Shown here: positions 49,890-58,630 of the stretch, one piece after another
Layout: the number at the start of each line of letters is the position of its first letter
Numbering within the stretch: the first letter of the stretch is position 1
Source: Firm-04 sp045642925
GTDB taxonomy: Bacteria > Bacillota > Clostridia > Oscillospirales > Ruminococcaceae
Length of the DNA: 64,000 nucleotides
Assembly: GCA_045642925.1 (NCBI GenBank)
Contig: JAZUJW010000048.1
Coordinates: 62,001-126,000 of the forward strand
Direction: 5' to 3'
The notes under the pieces: model-generated
Told to the model about the DNA's origin: nothing
Database searches by the model: none
Seen by the model: only the letters and a program-made list of their open reading frames with translations
Made by a program: the position numbers and the translations under genes

Positions 49890-50720
49890 ATGGGTGGTGT
49901 GTGCATGGGTTGGCTCATTGTCTTGATTTTGGTCATCCTGTTGGGAACTGTTTTGCTGCTTCCTGTGCGTGTGCCGTTCTCTGTGGAGGGAAGTCACTGG
50001 CGCATTCAGGTGTTCTATGCATGGTTCCGCATTTGGCAGAAAGACTCTGCTGAGGAATCCGCCCCGCAAACGGAATTACCACCGCCATCCCCTTCCCCTG
50101 CCCCACCTCCGACACCGATGCCCGCCCCGCCTCCACCTCCGGCACCATCTGTGCCGTCTGTACCAGCGCAGGAAATATCAGCGGCAGAATCCGAATGCAT
50201 TGAAGATTTTGGCGATGATGCGCTGCTGTTTACAGACGAAGACGCTGAAATGACAGAAGAACCTGAGAAAAAATCGTTTTTCCAGAAGATTCGTCCGACC
50301 TGCCTGTCCGAATGGAAAGGATTGATCGGGGATGTGCTGGCTTCATTGGGAGCGCCGCTTGGTCTGCTGACACGGCATCTGCATTTTGTAAAACTGCGTG
50401 TGCGTGTGAATGTTGCAACCGATGATGCTGCAAAAACTGCCGTGACCTATGGTACGATCGGCGGCTTGGCATATTGGCTGCTTGGTCAGCTGCAATGCAT
50501 TTTTGACGTGCAGGCAGAGGAATTTTCCATTCGCCCTGATTTTCTCGGCAAGAAGATGTCATTTTCCGTGCATGGAGAACTGCGTTCCACACCGATTTCT
50601 CTGCTTTCGGTCATGCTTGGGGCTGGTGTGCGCTTCCTGTATCATTCATGGGTGCGCGTCAGACGGCAGGATAAAGAACAAAAATTAACAGCGGCAGAAG
50701 AATCTGCCGTGTGTCCATAA
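49890..50720 (+). CDS. DUF2953 family membrane protein (YtfI-like)
   Basis: The protein has 276 residues. An N-terminal membrane helix (GWLIVLILVILLGTVLLLP) is followed by a short beta segment, a proline-rich stretch (about 55-90; many PPP/PAP), an acidic segment and the DUF2953 domain with LRVRVNVATDDAAKTAVTYG and a C-terminal hydrophobic helix. In Bacillus the homologue ytfI precedes ytfJ (gerW), and here too gerW follows by 27 bp. The ATG at 49890 is supported by AAGGA; the ATG at 49905 is an alternative. Confidence 0.82.
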   Translation: MGGVCMGWLIVLILVILLGTVLLLPVRVPFSVEGSHWRIQVFYAWFRIWQKDSAEESAPQTELPPPSPSPAPPPTPMPAPPPPPAPSVPSVPAQEISAAESECIEDFGDDALLFTDEDAEMTEEPEKKSFFQKIRPTCLSEWKGLIGDVLASLGAPLGLLTRHLHFVKLRVRVNVATDDAAKTAVTYGTIGGLAYWLLGQLQCIFDVQAEEFSIRPDFLGKKMSFSVHGELRSTPISLLSVMLGAGVRFLYHSWVRVRRQDKEQKLTAAEESAVCP

Positions 50721-50747
50721 TGCTGAAATCATAAGGAGGTTTTGATT

Positions 50748-51173
50748 ATGTCAGAACGAAAAGAGGGACAGCATCCCGTACAGGAAACACTGCGTATTAC
50801 CATGGAGGAGATTCGCGGCATGGTGGATGCAAGCACCATCATCGGCGAACCGATTGCGTGTGATGGCGGTACGACCGTTATTCCCGTATCAAAAGTATCT
50901 TACGGTTTTGCATCAGGCGGTTCTGATTTGCCCACGAAGGTTGCGAAGGAGCAATTCGGCGGTGCAGGCGGTGCGGGCGTTTCCATCACACCTGTAGCAT
51001 TTCTGGTCATTACTCCGAATGATGTGAAGCTGATGCAGCTTTCCGTGAATGCATCCACGCCGAATGCGGTCATCAGCATGGTGCCTGACCTTGTAGATAA
51101 ACTGACGAATCTGCTGAACAAGAAACAGCAGGATAAAATGCAGGCAACGGGTGAAACGCGCGTTGTCGAATAA
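50748..51173 (+). CDS. gerW: GerW family sporulation protein (YtfJ)
   Basis: The protein has 141 residues. HPVQETLRITMEEIRGMVDA, IIGEPIACDGGTTVIPVSKV, FGGAGGAGVSITPVAFLVI and VISMVPDLVDKL match YtfJ/GerW, a forespore protein needed for normal germination in Bacillus. AAGGAGG precedes the ATG at 50748. It forms a unit with the DUF2953 gene. Confidence 0.93.
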   Translation: MSERKEGQHPVQETLRITMEEIRGMVDASTIIGEPIACDGGTTVIPVSKVSYGFASGGSDLPTKVAKEQFGGAGGAGVSITPVAFLVITPNDVKLMQLSVNASTPNAVISMVPDLVDKLTNLLNKKQQDKMQATGETRVVE

Positions 51174-51187
51174 GCACAGGAGAGAAA

Positions 51188-51922
51188 ATGGAAAAAATCA
51201 GAATTCAAAAATTGCTGTCTGACTGTGGATACTGTTCCCGACGCAAGGCAGAAGCGCTGATTGCGGCAGGCAGAGTGAAGTGCAATGGCAGACCTGTTAC
51301 TGTTGGTGACAAAGCATCTGCGAACGATTTGATTTCGGTAGATGGGCAGAATATTGCCATTCCGAAGAAAAAGGTATCCCGTTATATCATGCTGAACAAG
51401 CCGCGTGGATATGTGACAACGCTTTCGGATGAACAAGGACGCCGTTGTGTGACGGATCTGCTGACGGATGTTGGGGAGCGTGTTTACCCGATTGGCAGAC
51501 TTGACCGCAATTCGGAGGGTTTGCTGTTATTTACGAATGACGGTGATTTTGCGAATGGCATTATGCATCCGTCGCGTGAGGTATCGAAAACGTATCGTGT
51601 GACGGTACGTCCGCCTGTGAATGAAGACCAGCTTTCGACGATGGCGGCAGGTGTGACGTTGGATGACGGGACGAAGACGGCACCTGCGAACATTGTGACG
51701 CAGGTTGTGGAAGCGGAGAGAGTGGTTTTGCTGGTGACGATTCACGAAGGAAAGAAGCGTGAAGTCAGAAGAATGTGTGATGCGGTGGGATTAGAGGTTG
51801 CAAGACTGCGCCGCATCAGCATTGGGCCGGTAAAACTGGGAATGTTGAAGCCTGGGGCATGGCGTGATTTGACGAGTGAAGAAGTACGCGCACTGCGTCA
51901 AGCGATTGGCAAAGAGAGATAA
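51188..51922 (+). CDS. rluB: RsuA/RluB-family rRNA pseudouridine synthase
   Basis: The protein has 244 residues. An S4 domain (IRIQKLLSDCGYCSRRKAEA) precedes the catalytic domain with PIGRLDRNSEGLLLFTND (catalytic Asp) and EGKKREVRRMCDAVGLEV. The RluB type modifies U2605 region of 23S rRNA. It starts 14 bp after gerW with AGGAGAG and is probably co-transcribed. Confidence 0.92.
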   Translation: MEKIRIQKLLSDCGYCSRRKAEALIAAGRVKCNGRPVTVGDKASANDLISVDGQNIAIPKKKVSRYIMLNKPRGYVTTLSDEQGRRCVTDLLTDVGERVYPIGRLDRNSEGLLLFTNDGDFANGIMHPSREVSKTYRVTVRPPVNEDQLSTMAAGVTLDDGTKTAPANIVTQVVEAERVVLLVTIHEGKKREVRRMCDAVGLEVARLRRISIGPVKLGMLKPGAWRDLTSEEVRALRQAIGKER

Positions 51923-51945
51923 AAGCGGCTATTATATTGAGGATT

Positions 51946-51993
51946 CCAAAGGGAATCATTCCCTTTGGCGAAGTCCAGAGGCAGCGCCTCCGG
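51946..51993. repeat. Tandem hairpins resembling an interspersed palindromic element
   Basis: CCAAAGGGAAT (51946-51956) and ATTCCCTTTGG (51958-51968) form a near loop-less hairpin, directly followed by CCaGAGGC / GCCTCcGG (51975-51993). It sits between rluB and its terminator. Confidence 0.55.
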
Positions 51994-52017
51994 TGCAGTA
52001 CCCGAATGAAAGACAAG

Positions 52018-52062
52018 AGGCAAGAGAACTAGTAATCGCAGTTCTCTTGCCTTTCTCTATTT
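52018..52062 (+). terminator. Intrinsic terminator after rluB
   Basis: AGGCAAGAGAACT (52018-52030) pairs perfectly with AGTTCTCTTGCCT (52040-52052), followed by TTCTCTATTTTT. Confidence 0.9.
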
Positions 52063-52116
52063 TTGTGCGGTGTTGCCTTTAATTTGGCTTCGCGTGCATA
52101 GCCACTTTTGTACAGT

Positions 52117-53307
52117 TTATATTACATAATTTTCCAGCGCATCTATCAACCCCTGCGTACAGCCTTCCCCAAATACATGACGTTCCTCCGTCCGCTTCAA
52201 TCCCTGATAATCATAATCCAGTCTGGTCAGCAAATACGCCGTTCCCTGCCCATCTTCCGCTACCAGTACCATCTCATAGTAAAGCGTCTTCTTCTTTTCA
52301 TCATAGTATATCGGCGCAATCCGTACATCCGAAATGCGATACCCACTGTCATAGAATGCCCACATTTTCTCGCCCACACTGCCGTCATGTATATTCAGCA
52401 AATCTTCTGCGTGCCGTATCGAATTCTCATAAAACGCTGCTGCTTTCTCTGGATCCTCAGTCTTTTTATTCTTGAATACCGCTTCTATCCACGTAGGTTT
52501 GGAGTTTCCATGGTCACTCATAAAAGATAAATATTTCGCAAAATTCTTTTCTGCCTCTGACGCATCCTCTCCCACAAATCCATTACAGACATATTCTCCG
52601 GAATCGCGTGAGTTAATCGTTATATTTAAAATTCTTCCGTCCTCAAATGTTACCGTCACATCAGAAGACACATATAACAGCGGATATCCCGTTACAACGT
52701 CAATGTCTTTCACTTTCGTATCACCATATGCTGCATCATACAAAGCTTGCAGATTGCGCGCATCTACCGTTTCCGCACATTCATAAGCATACTCGTCTTC
52801 TAATTTTTCACTTACTCCGGTTAAATATTTTGCCGCGTGCATACTGAAATCTTCTGTGAAATCCCATTTTTCCAGCATCGCATCCCAGTCATTGTCAAGA
52901 AGCTGCCGCGTGATGATTTGCGATTTGAACCAGAAACCAACCGATTCAAATGTCGGGAAATAAAAGATTTGGTTGTTGCATAATTGTGCGTTGAAAATAC
53001 TACCCACTGTCAGCACCGCAACAGGCACAAACAGCAAAATGAACAGCGCCGTCACAATAATCAGCTTGTGCTTGGATTTTTTCATCTTGCGGCGTATTTT
53101 CCGCATGGCGTTTGCTTCATCAGGAGGCGGCGCTTCCTGCAAATCCGTATCTGTCGGCAATGCGGATGCCAGCTTGCGGCATTCTTCGCATTCTTCCAGA
53201 TGCGTGCGAATGCATTCCGCCGTTTCTTCTGTGCAGAGATTTTCGCTGTAAAGCGGGAGTAGATCCTGAATCAGACTGCACTGTTCTTTTTGTTCATTTG
53301 TTTTCAT
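52117..53307 (-). CDS. Anti-sigma factor with zinc-binding domain
   Basis: The protein has 396 residues. The N-terminal zinc-binding anti-sigma domain carries IRTHLEECEECRKLASAL (H-x3-C-x2-C). A single membrane helix (about 82-104) separates it from an extracytoplasmic sensor region of about 290 residues with no recognised family. It overlaps the upstream ECF sigma gene by 14 bp, the normal arrangement for a sigma/anti-sigma pair. GGAGG precedes the ATG. The signal is unknown. Confidence 0.88.
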   Translation of the reverse strand: MKTNEQKEQCSLIQDLLPLYSENLCTEETAECIRTHLEECEECRKLASALPTDTDLQEAPPPDEANAMRKIRRKMKKSKHKLIIVTALFILLFVPVAVLTVGSIFNAQLCNNQIFYFPTFESVGFWFKSQIITRQLLDNDWDAMLEKWDFTEDFSMHAAKYLTGVSEKLEDEYAYECAETVDARNLQALYDAAYGDTKVKDIDVVTGYPLLYVSSDVTVTFEDGRILNITINSRDSGEYVCNGFVGEDASEAEKNFAKYLSFMSDHGNSKPTWIEAVFKNKKTEDPEKAAAFYENSIRHAEDLLNIHDGSVGEKMWAFYDSGYRISDVRIAPIYYDEKKKTLYYEMVLVAEDGQGTAYLLTRLDYDYQGLKRTEERHVFGEGCTQGLIDALENYVI

Positions 53308-53800
53308 AATAGCCCTCCTTTTCAAGCTGTCGGATGATTTTCTCTTTCGCACGGAAAAATGTGACACGCGCCCAGTTTTCGCTTTGCCCGAATATTTTGC
53401 CGATGTCAGCAAATTTCAGTTCCGCAAAAACGCGCAAAGAAAAGATTTCCTTGTAGGGTTCTTCCAGTGTGTGCAGGACTTGATGTATGGCAAGTGCCTG
53501 CATTTTGTCCGAAAACTGATGTTCAATGGAAACTTCCTCTGCGGGGACGGTCTGTGCTTCTTCCAGCGGAAGATTGCGTGATTCAGCACGCTTTATGTGA
53601 TTGAAGTAATGATTGCGGGCAATTTTGCAGAGATATGTTTTCATACTGCATTCGCCCTTGAATTGGTCGATGGACTGTACCGCACTCAGCATCGTATCCT
53701 GCAAGATATCGCTTGCAAGTGCTTCATTTCTGCAAAGCTGCAATACAAAATGATACACATCTGCGGCATATAACTGATAGATTTCTTCCAATTCCTGCAT
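53294..53800 (-). CDS. ECF RNA polymerase sigma factor
   Basis: The protein has 168 residues with region 2 (YHFVLQLCRNEALASDILQD, then TMLSAVQSIDQFKGECSMKT) and region 4 (LEEPYKEIFSLRVFAELKFA, then DIGKIFGQSENWARVTFFRA). No region 3, as expected for ECF sigma factors. It is the first gene of the unit and is held by the downstream membrane anti-sigma factor. A possible self-recognised promoter lies upstream. Confidence 0.92.
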   Translation of the reverse strand: MQELEEIYQLYAADVYHFVLQLCRNEALASDILQDTMLSAVQSIDQFKGECSMKTYLCKIARNHYFNHIKRAESRNLPLEEAQTVPAEEVSIEHQFSDKMQALAIHQVLHTLEEPYKEIFSLRVFAELKFADIGKIFGQSENWARVTFFRAKEKIIRQLEKEGYYENK

Positions 53801-53826
53801 CTCACTGACCCCCTTTCACTCTTACT

Positions 53827-53853
53827 GACAACTGAACAGACCATATCGTTACA
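53827..53853 (-). promoter_or_regulatory. Possible ECF-type autoregulatory promoter
   Basis: On the - strand TGTAAC (53853-53848) and TGTC (53830-53827) are 17 bp apart, resembling ECF promoters (TGAAAC, about 16-17 bp, CGTC), 26 bp before the sigma gene. Confidence 0.35.
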
Positions 53854-53903
53854 AAAAAAATGAAAAAAATTTGCGGGAAACCGAAATGCCCCGCAAATGT
53901 CAT

Positions 53904-55832
53904 TTATCCATTTAGTTCTTCTTCAATCAGAAGCAGTTCTTCCAGAATTTCGTCCTGTCGTGCGGCAATCGCTTCCAAGCGGTTGCAGACTGCCTGCATT
54001 TTCTCGTAATTGCTTTGTATTTCAGGCTGTTCGAGAGATGTCTGCAATGCAGTTTGCTCTGTGGAAAGTGCATCACTTTCCTGTTCAAGTGCTTTTTGCT
54101 GTTGACGGCGTTTGACATCCTGACTGCGCTGTTCTTTCGAACGAAAATTGGATTTGGCTGTATCAGCGGCTTTTTTTTGCTTTTCGACTGCAATGGCAGC
54201 TTGTTCTTCCTCTGTTTTGCGCTTGATTTGATCCTGATAAGCGGCAAATCTGCCCTTGAAGCGCTCCGCCGTACCATTTTCGAGTACCAGCAGATTGTCC
54301 GCGATTTTGTCCAGCAGATAACGGTCGTGGCTGACAAACAGAATCGTGCCGTCAAATTCGGCAAGTGCTTCTTCCAGCACTTCTTTCGTAGCAAGGTCGA
54401 GATGGTTTGTCGGTTCGTCCAACAGCAAGACATTGCCGTGTTCCATCATCAGAATGGCAAAGCACAGTTTTGCACGCTCTCCGCCCGAAATCACACCCGT
54501 TTCCTTGAATACATTTTCGCCCGTCAGACGCACCTGTCCAAGCAGACTGCGCACTTCGTAGTCGCTGAGGGTGGGGTAACGGTCGTGCAGTTCGTCAAAA
54601 ACGGTCGCATATGGATTCAAGCTTTCGCTTTCCTGTTCGAAGCAGCCAAGGCGTGTACCTGCCGCCCAGCGCACGAGTCCTTTGTGCGGAAGAATGTTTC
54701 GCAGCACTTTCAACAGTGTTGATTTGCCTGCGCCGTTTTCACCGATGATGCCGATTTTTTCGCCGCGTCGGATTGCAAAGGAAATATTGTCCATCAGGGT
54801 TTTCTGCTGGTCGCCCTTGCCAACGGTCAAATCAATGTTTTTGACTTCGAGAATATCCAGCGGCGGTGTGACCGCATAGGTAAAGGCAAGCTTTGCGGAT
54901 TTTTGCTCTGCAAACGGCTTGTCGATGCGCTCCATTTTATCGAGCTGTTTGATGCGGCTTTTCGCAGATTTTGAGGTGGATGCACGCACGAGATTCTTCG
55001 CCACATAATCTTCCAGTTTGGCGATTTCCTTTTGCTGTGCGTCGTATTCTTTCTGCTGTCGTTCTCTTGCTTCGGCACGCAGCTTCGTAAATGCGGTGTA
55101 ATTGCCGCGGTAACGTGTCAGAACACCCTGTTCCAGTTCGCAAATGCTGGTGCAGAGGCGGTCAAGGAAAAAGCGGTCGTGGCTGACGATCAGCAAAGCG
55201 CCTTTCCAGTCTTTGAGGTAATCTTCGAGCCAGCCGACCGTCTGAAAATCGAGATGGTTCGTCGGTTCGTCGAGAATCAGCAGATCGGGCGATTCCAGCA
55301 GCAGCTTGCAGAGCGCAAGACGGGTTTTTTCGCCGCCTGAAAATCCTGAAACGGTACGCGGCAAATCCGCTTCCGAAAAGCCCATGCCGAACAGCACGGT
55401 TTTCATGCGGACATCGGTGCGGTAGCCGTCATTTGTTTCGAAAAATGCGGAAAGGCGTGAATATTCGTCCGCTTCGTCTTCTGACAGACCACTGTTCATT
55501 TTTGCTTCCAGACGGTGCATTTCCTCTTGCGCTTCCAGAAGCGGCGCAAAGGCAGAAGTCAGTTCCTCCTGTACGGTCTTGCTGCCGTCCAGTCCCGCAT
55601 TCTGTGCGAGATAGCCGATGCGCAAATGTGTCGCACGGGAAATGACAGGTTCTTCCGTGTCAAGGCGGTCAGGAATTTCATTTTCCAATAAAATACGCAA
55701 AAACGTACTTTTTCCGCATCCGTTGTTGCCAACCAAACCAATTCTGTCCTGATTTTCAACTGTCAGTGCAAGGGATTTGAGGACTTGTTTGCCTTGGTAA
55801 AATTTGTTGATTCCTGTGCAGGATATCAGCAT
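53904..55832 (-). CDS. ABC-F family ATPase
   Basis: The protein has 642 residues and two ATP-binding domains without membrane segments. Walker A: LVGNNGCGKSTFLRIL and IIGENGAGKSTLLKVL; signatures FSGGEKTRLALCKLLLE and ISGGERAKLCFAILMME; Walker B LLILDEPTNHLDF and LLLDEPTNHLDLA. A linker (about 235-310, charged) joins them and a C-terminal coiled coil (about 545-640) follows. ABC-F proteins act on the ribosome as translation factors or in resistance to ribosome-targeting antibiotics; this one looks like the Uup/YdiF-type housekeeping groups. Confidence 0.93.
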   Translation of the reverse strand: MLISCTGINKFYQGKQVLKSLALTVENQDRIGLVGNNGCGKSTFLRILLENEIPDRLDTEEPVISRATHLRIGYLAQNAGLDGSKTVQEELTSAFAPLLEAQEEMHRLEAKMNSGLSEDEADEYSRLSAFFETNDGYRTDVRMKTVLFGMGFSEADLPRTVSGFSGGEKTRLALCKLLLESPDLLILDEPTNHLDFQTVGWLEDYLKDWKGALLIVSHDRFFLDRLCTSICELEQGVLTRYRGNYTAFTKLRAEARERQQKEYDAQQKEIAKLEDYVAKNLVRASTSKSAKSRIKQLDKMERIDKPFAEQKSAKLAFTYAVTPPLDILEVKNIDLTVGKGDQQKTLMDNISFAIRRGEKIGIIGENGAGKSTLLKVLRNILPHKGLVRWAAGTRLGCFEQESESLNPYATVFDELHDRYPTLSDYEVRSLLGQVRLTGENVFKETGVISGGERAKLCFAILMMEHGNVLLLDEPTNHLDLATKEVLEEALAEFDGTILFVSHDRYLLDKIADNLLVLENGTAERFKGRFAAYQDQIKRKTEEEQAAIAVEKQKKAADTAKSNFRSKEQRSQDVKRRQQQKALEQESDALSTEQTALQTSLEQPEIQSNYEKMQAVCNRLEAIAARQDEILEELLLIEEELNG

Positions 55833-55871
55833 AGTCGTTCTCCTTATCGGGCAGAGAAATGCGCAGATACA

Positions 55872-56684
55872 TTAAAAACCAAAAAATTCCTGTGCATTTC
55901 CGTAAAACATTTTTTCATATTCTTCGAAGGTATAACCGAGGTGCAGTAATTTCTGCGCTTCCTGGCGCGGCGACCACATCGGAAAATCCGAACCGAACAT
56001 ACAGCAGTCAATGCCGAACTTGCCAATCAGACGCTTTGCGCGTTCTTCGGACATCAGACATACCGAACTGCTGGTATCAAAGCGGATGCATTCGCCGCTT
56101 TTCAGGACTTCCTCTGCTTCATCCCATGCGGCAAATCCGCCGAGATGGGATGCAATGACCTTGAGTTTCGGAAAGTCCTGCATGACTTTTGCAAGCATAC
56201 GCGGGTGCGAAAAATCGTGGCGATAGTCGCCCATGTGAATCAACACAGGCAATCTGCCCTCAATGGCTTCAAAAATGCGGTAGGAAGCAGGGCTGTCGAT
56301 TGCCGTGCGCTGAAAATCGGGATGCAGTTTGACACCATGCAGCCCCAGCGAGATGACGCGCTCCACTTCGCCTGCAATATCATCGAAATCACCATGCATT
56401 GCAGCAAAACCGTAAAATTCGGGATGAATGCCGCATTCATGAGCAATGAAATCATTGATGGAAACGACCTGTTTCGGGGTCGTTGCAACCGAACAGACCA
56501 GCATTTTCTCCGCATTGATTTTCCGTTCGGCTTCCAGCAATTTTTCGCTTTCGCCAATCGGATAGTGCATTTCGATGTCATAGAACTGACCGATGGATTG
56601 TGTCGCTTTTTCGCTGATTTTATGCGGGAAAATGTGTGTATGCATATCCGCGATGCGAAATTGCTGTGGGGTAAATTGTTCCAT
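55872..56684 (-). CDS. Amidohydrolase-family metal-dependent hydrolase
   Basis: The protein has 270 residues and a TIM-barrel of the amidohydrolase-2 type. Metal-site motifs: IADMHTHIFP (H-x-H), GLHGVKLHPDF, LPVLIHMGDY, KVIASHLGGFAAWDEA and CMFGSDFPMW (catalytic Asp). Substrate unknown; such proteins include decarboxylases and lactonases. It is on the same strand as the MBOAT-like gene, 22 bp after it. Confidence 0.88.
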   Translation of the reverse strand: MEQFTPQQFRIADMHTHIFPHKISEKATQSIGQFYDIEMHYPIGESEKLLEAERKINAEKMLVCSVATTPKQVVSINDFIAHECGIHPEFYGFAAMHGDFDDIAGEVERVISLGLHGVKLHPDFQRTAIDSPASYRIFEAIEGRLPVLIHMGDYRHDFSHPRMLAKVMQDFPKLKVIASHLGGFAAWDEAEEVLKSGECIRFDTSSSVCLMSEERAKRLIGKFGIDCCMFGSDFPMWSPRQEAQKLLHLGYTFEEYEKMFYGNAQEFFGF

Positions 56685-56706
56685 GGGAAATCATCCTTTC
56701 AGGGGG

Positions 56707-58023
56707 TTAGGTGTTTGGATACAGGCTGACCAACTGCATCAGCGAAAAGCAAATCATAGCGATTTCGGCAGCAGGTACAGCGATAATTTCGATTTTCGAA
56801 AGCAGTTTGCGCTTGCTAAGCAGTTTGGAAAGCAGACTGCGAATCGGGAAATAGCAAAGGATGCACAGCGGCAGATAAAGCCAATACCACGAAAGTGCGT
56901 ATTTTGCGCCGCTGCTGATGAGAAAACCGCCTGTTCCGAGGTGTGTGGTCTGTGGCATGGTGTTGAACAGGGAATAGAACAGGATGATTGCCAACAGGTT
57001 GGTCACAACGCAGCGGACAGCTTTCGGAATCTTGCTGAGAATTTGTTTTTGTTCCAGCAGATGCTCCGCCAACAGAAGCAGTGCGGTCAGGAATCCCCAG
57101 AGCAAGCCACTGCCGAATCCTTTTTCCGTGACCCATCCAATGGAAGCGCAAATTGCGAAAACACGAACAAACCATGCAGCAATTGGAATGGAAAAGCGAT
57201 TTGCTTCTGTGATGCCGAATAACTGCATGAGGAAGCGGTACAGCGGCGGAAAGAGGTTTTGAATGTATTCCCGCAGGGATGCAGAGAATACAGGCGCATG
57301 AAATGCATCCTCCACAGGATAGCCCAGCACTTCGAGAATGCCTTCTCCGACATGAACCAGACTGCGCAGTACGAAATAAACCATGAAAAAGAGTGTGATG
57401 CCGCAAAGCCATTTATCGGCAAGACTCAATGCAGAAACGTCACTTTCTGATTCAAAAATCATTGACCACAGTTTCTCCATGGATACTGATAAAACAGTGC
57501 TTTCAAAAATACCGCAGACGATGTGCCAGACACCGCTGCCTGCCTGTTCCAGATGCGGACGGAAATTTTTTGCATTTTCTTTGCGCTCCGCATACATCAG
57601 CGGCATACAGGCGATTTGCCGCGGTGCAGAAAAGCAATAGCTGAAATATGTAGGCAGTGCAGGCGTGCGGAAGTTTCCACGCAGACGTTCTGCCATGCAC
57701 GCAGCGGATTGCAGTGCGGAAAGTGCCAGCGGAAAAGAGGGTTTGACAAATAGCAGGACGATCTGCACGATCGCGTCAATGGCAAGCCAGCCAAGTGCCT
57801 TGAAGCGGCGTTTTCCTTTCAGACTGCGCGGACAGCAGCGGACAGCGAACCATCCGACCAGTGCAGAAACGGCAGTCCACAGCAGCGTTTGATTTCCGCA
57901 GCACCAGCAATAAATCGCGCCGAATATCGCAAGCACTGCCGTTTTATATTTTTTTGGTGTCAGTGCCGTTACCAAAATCATCAGCGGCAGAAAAAACAAC
58001 AGTAATTTCAAATCTTTGAGCAT
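56707..58023 (-). CDS. Polytopic membrane protein, degenerate MBOAT/AlgI-like
   Basis: The protein has 438 residues and about eleven membrane helices. Its N terminus (LFFLPLMILVTALTPKKYKT) and the segments SYCFSAPRQIACMPLMYAER and LLWGFLTALLLLAEHLLEQK resemble MBOAT O-acyltransferases of the AlgI/DltB type in order and spacing. The catalytic His expected shortly before the WGF helix is not seen, and the usual FPQ-GPI motif is absent. It could be an inactive relative, or another membrane family. No partner lipoprotein or SGNH acetylesterase gene is adjacent. Confidence 0.5.
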   Translation of the reverse strand: MLKDLKLLLFFLPLMILVTALTPKKYKTAVLAIFGAIYCWCCGNQTLLWTAVSALVGWFAVRCCPRSLKGKRRFKALGWLAIDAIVQIVLLFVKPSFPLALSALQSAACMAERLRGNFRTPALPTYFSYCFSAPRQIACMPLMYAERKENAKNFRPHLEQAGSGVWHIVCGIFESTVLSVSMEKLWSMIFESESDVSALSLADKWLCGITLFFMVYFVLRSLVHVGEGILEVLGYPVEDAFHAPVFSASLREYIQNLFPPLYRFLMQLFGITEANRFSIPIAAWFVRVFAICASIGWVTEKGFGSGLLWGFLTALLLLAEHLLEQKQILSKIPKAVRCVVTNLLAIILFYSLFNTMPQTTHLGTGGFLISSGAKYALSWYWLYLPLCILCYFPIRSLLSKLLSKRKLLSKIEIIAVPAAEIAMICFSLMQLVSLYPNT

Positions 58024-58027
58024 CGTG

Positions 58028-58630
58028 TCACTCCTTTGGCAGATATTTTTCTAAAAAAGCGGGCAGTTCTGCTGCCGTTGTCATCGTGCCAAGCACTTCG
58101 CAAAGTGCCGTGACAGAAAGATGCGGCGGCAGAGAAAGCGCGGAAAGCAGTGCTTTTCGGCATTCGCCGCTGTATGCGCCGCCCATGAGTCCATACTCGT
58201 ATAAAACAGCAGGGGTAATATCGTTTTCCCGCACAGGTACATCGTTTTCATCAAATACGCCAGCACGTTCCAGTGCATCGAGAAGCGTTTGCGCATCCAT
58301 GCCCTCCACGCCAAGCAAGCCCTCCGCAGAAGGCACGGTTTTACGGCGTTCTTTGCCATGAATGCCGGGGATATAGACATGATAGAGTTTTCCTTCCCGA
58401 ATCGCGCCTTTGAGGTATCCGCGAATCTGAAATCCTGCGGCATCGGCATCGGTCAGAATGACAAGTCCCGTGGTTTTCGCGTAGTGCCGCAATAATGCAA
58501 GCTGTTCGGGACGTTTGTAGATGCGGAAGCCGTCCGTGACCAGAATCGTGGCATCAATGACCGAGCAAAGACGAATTTTATCGTACTTTCCCTCCACGAC
58601 AATGGCTGGTATGATCTTTCGTTTTTCCAT
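58028..58630 (-). CDS. rnmV: Ribonuclease M5-like Toprim protein
   Basis: The protein has 200 residues. The Toprim domain has AIVVEGKYDKIRL and TGLVILTDADAAGFQIRGYL (acidic metal ligands), then HVYIPGIHGKERRK. The C-terminal DUF4093 part follows. RNase M5 matures 5S rRNA in Firmicutes. The ATG abuts the holA stop (TGAATG) so translation is coupled. In Bacillus rnmV lies near ksgA; that neighbour is absent here. Confidence 0.85.
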   Translation of the reverse strand: MEKRKIIPAIVVEGKYDKIRLCSVIDATILVTDGFRIYKRPEQLALLRHYAKTTGLVILTDADAAGFQIRGYLKGAIREGKLYHVYIPGIHGKERRKTVPSAEGLLGVEGMDAQTLLDALERAGVFDENDVPVRENDITPAVLYEYGLMGGAYSGECRKALLSALSLPPHLSVTALCEVLGTMTTAAELPAFLEKYLPKE

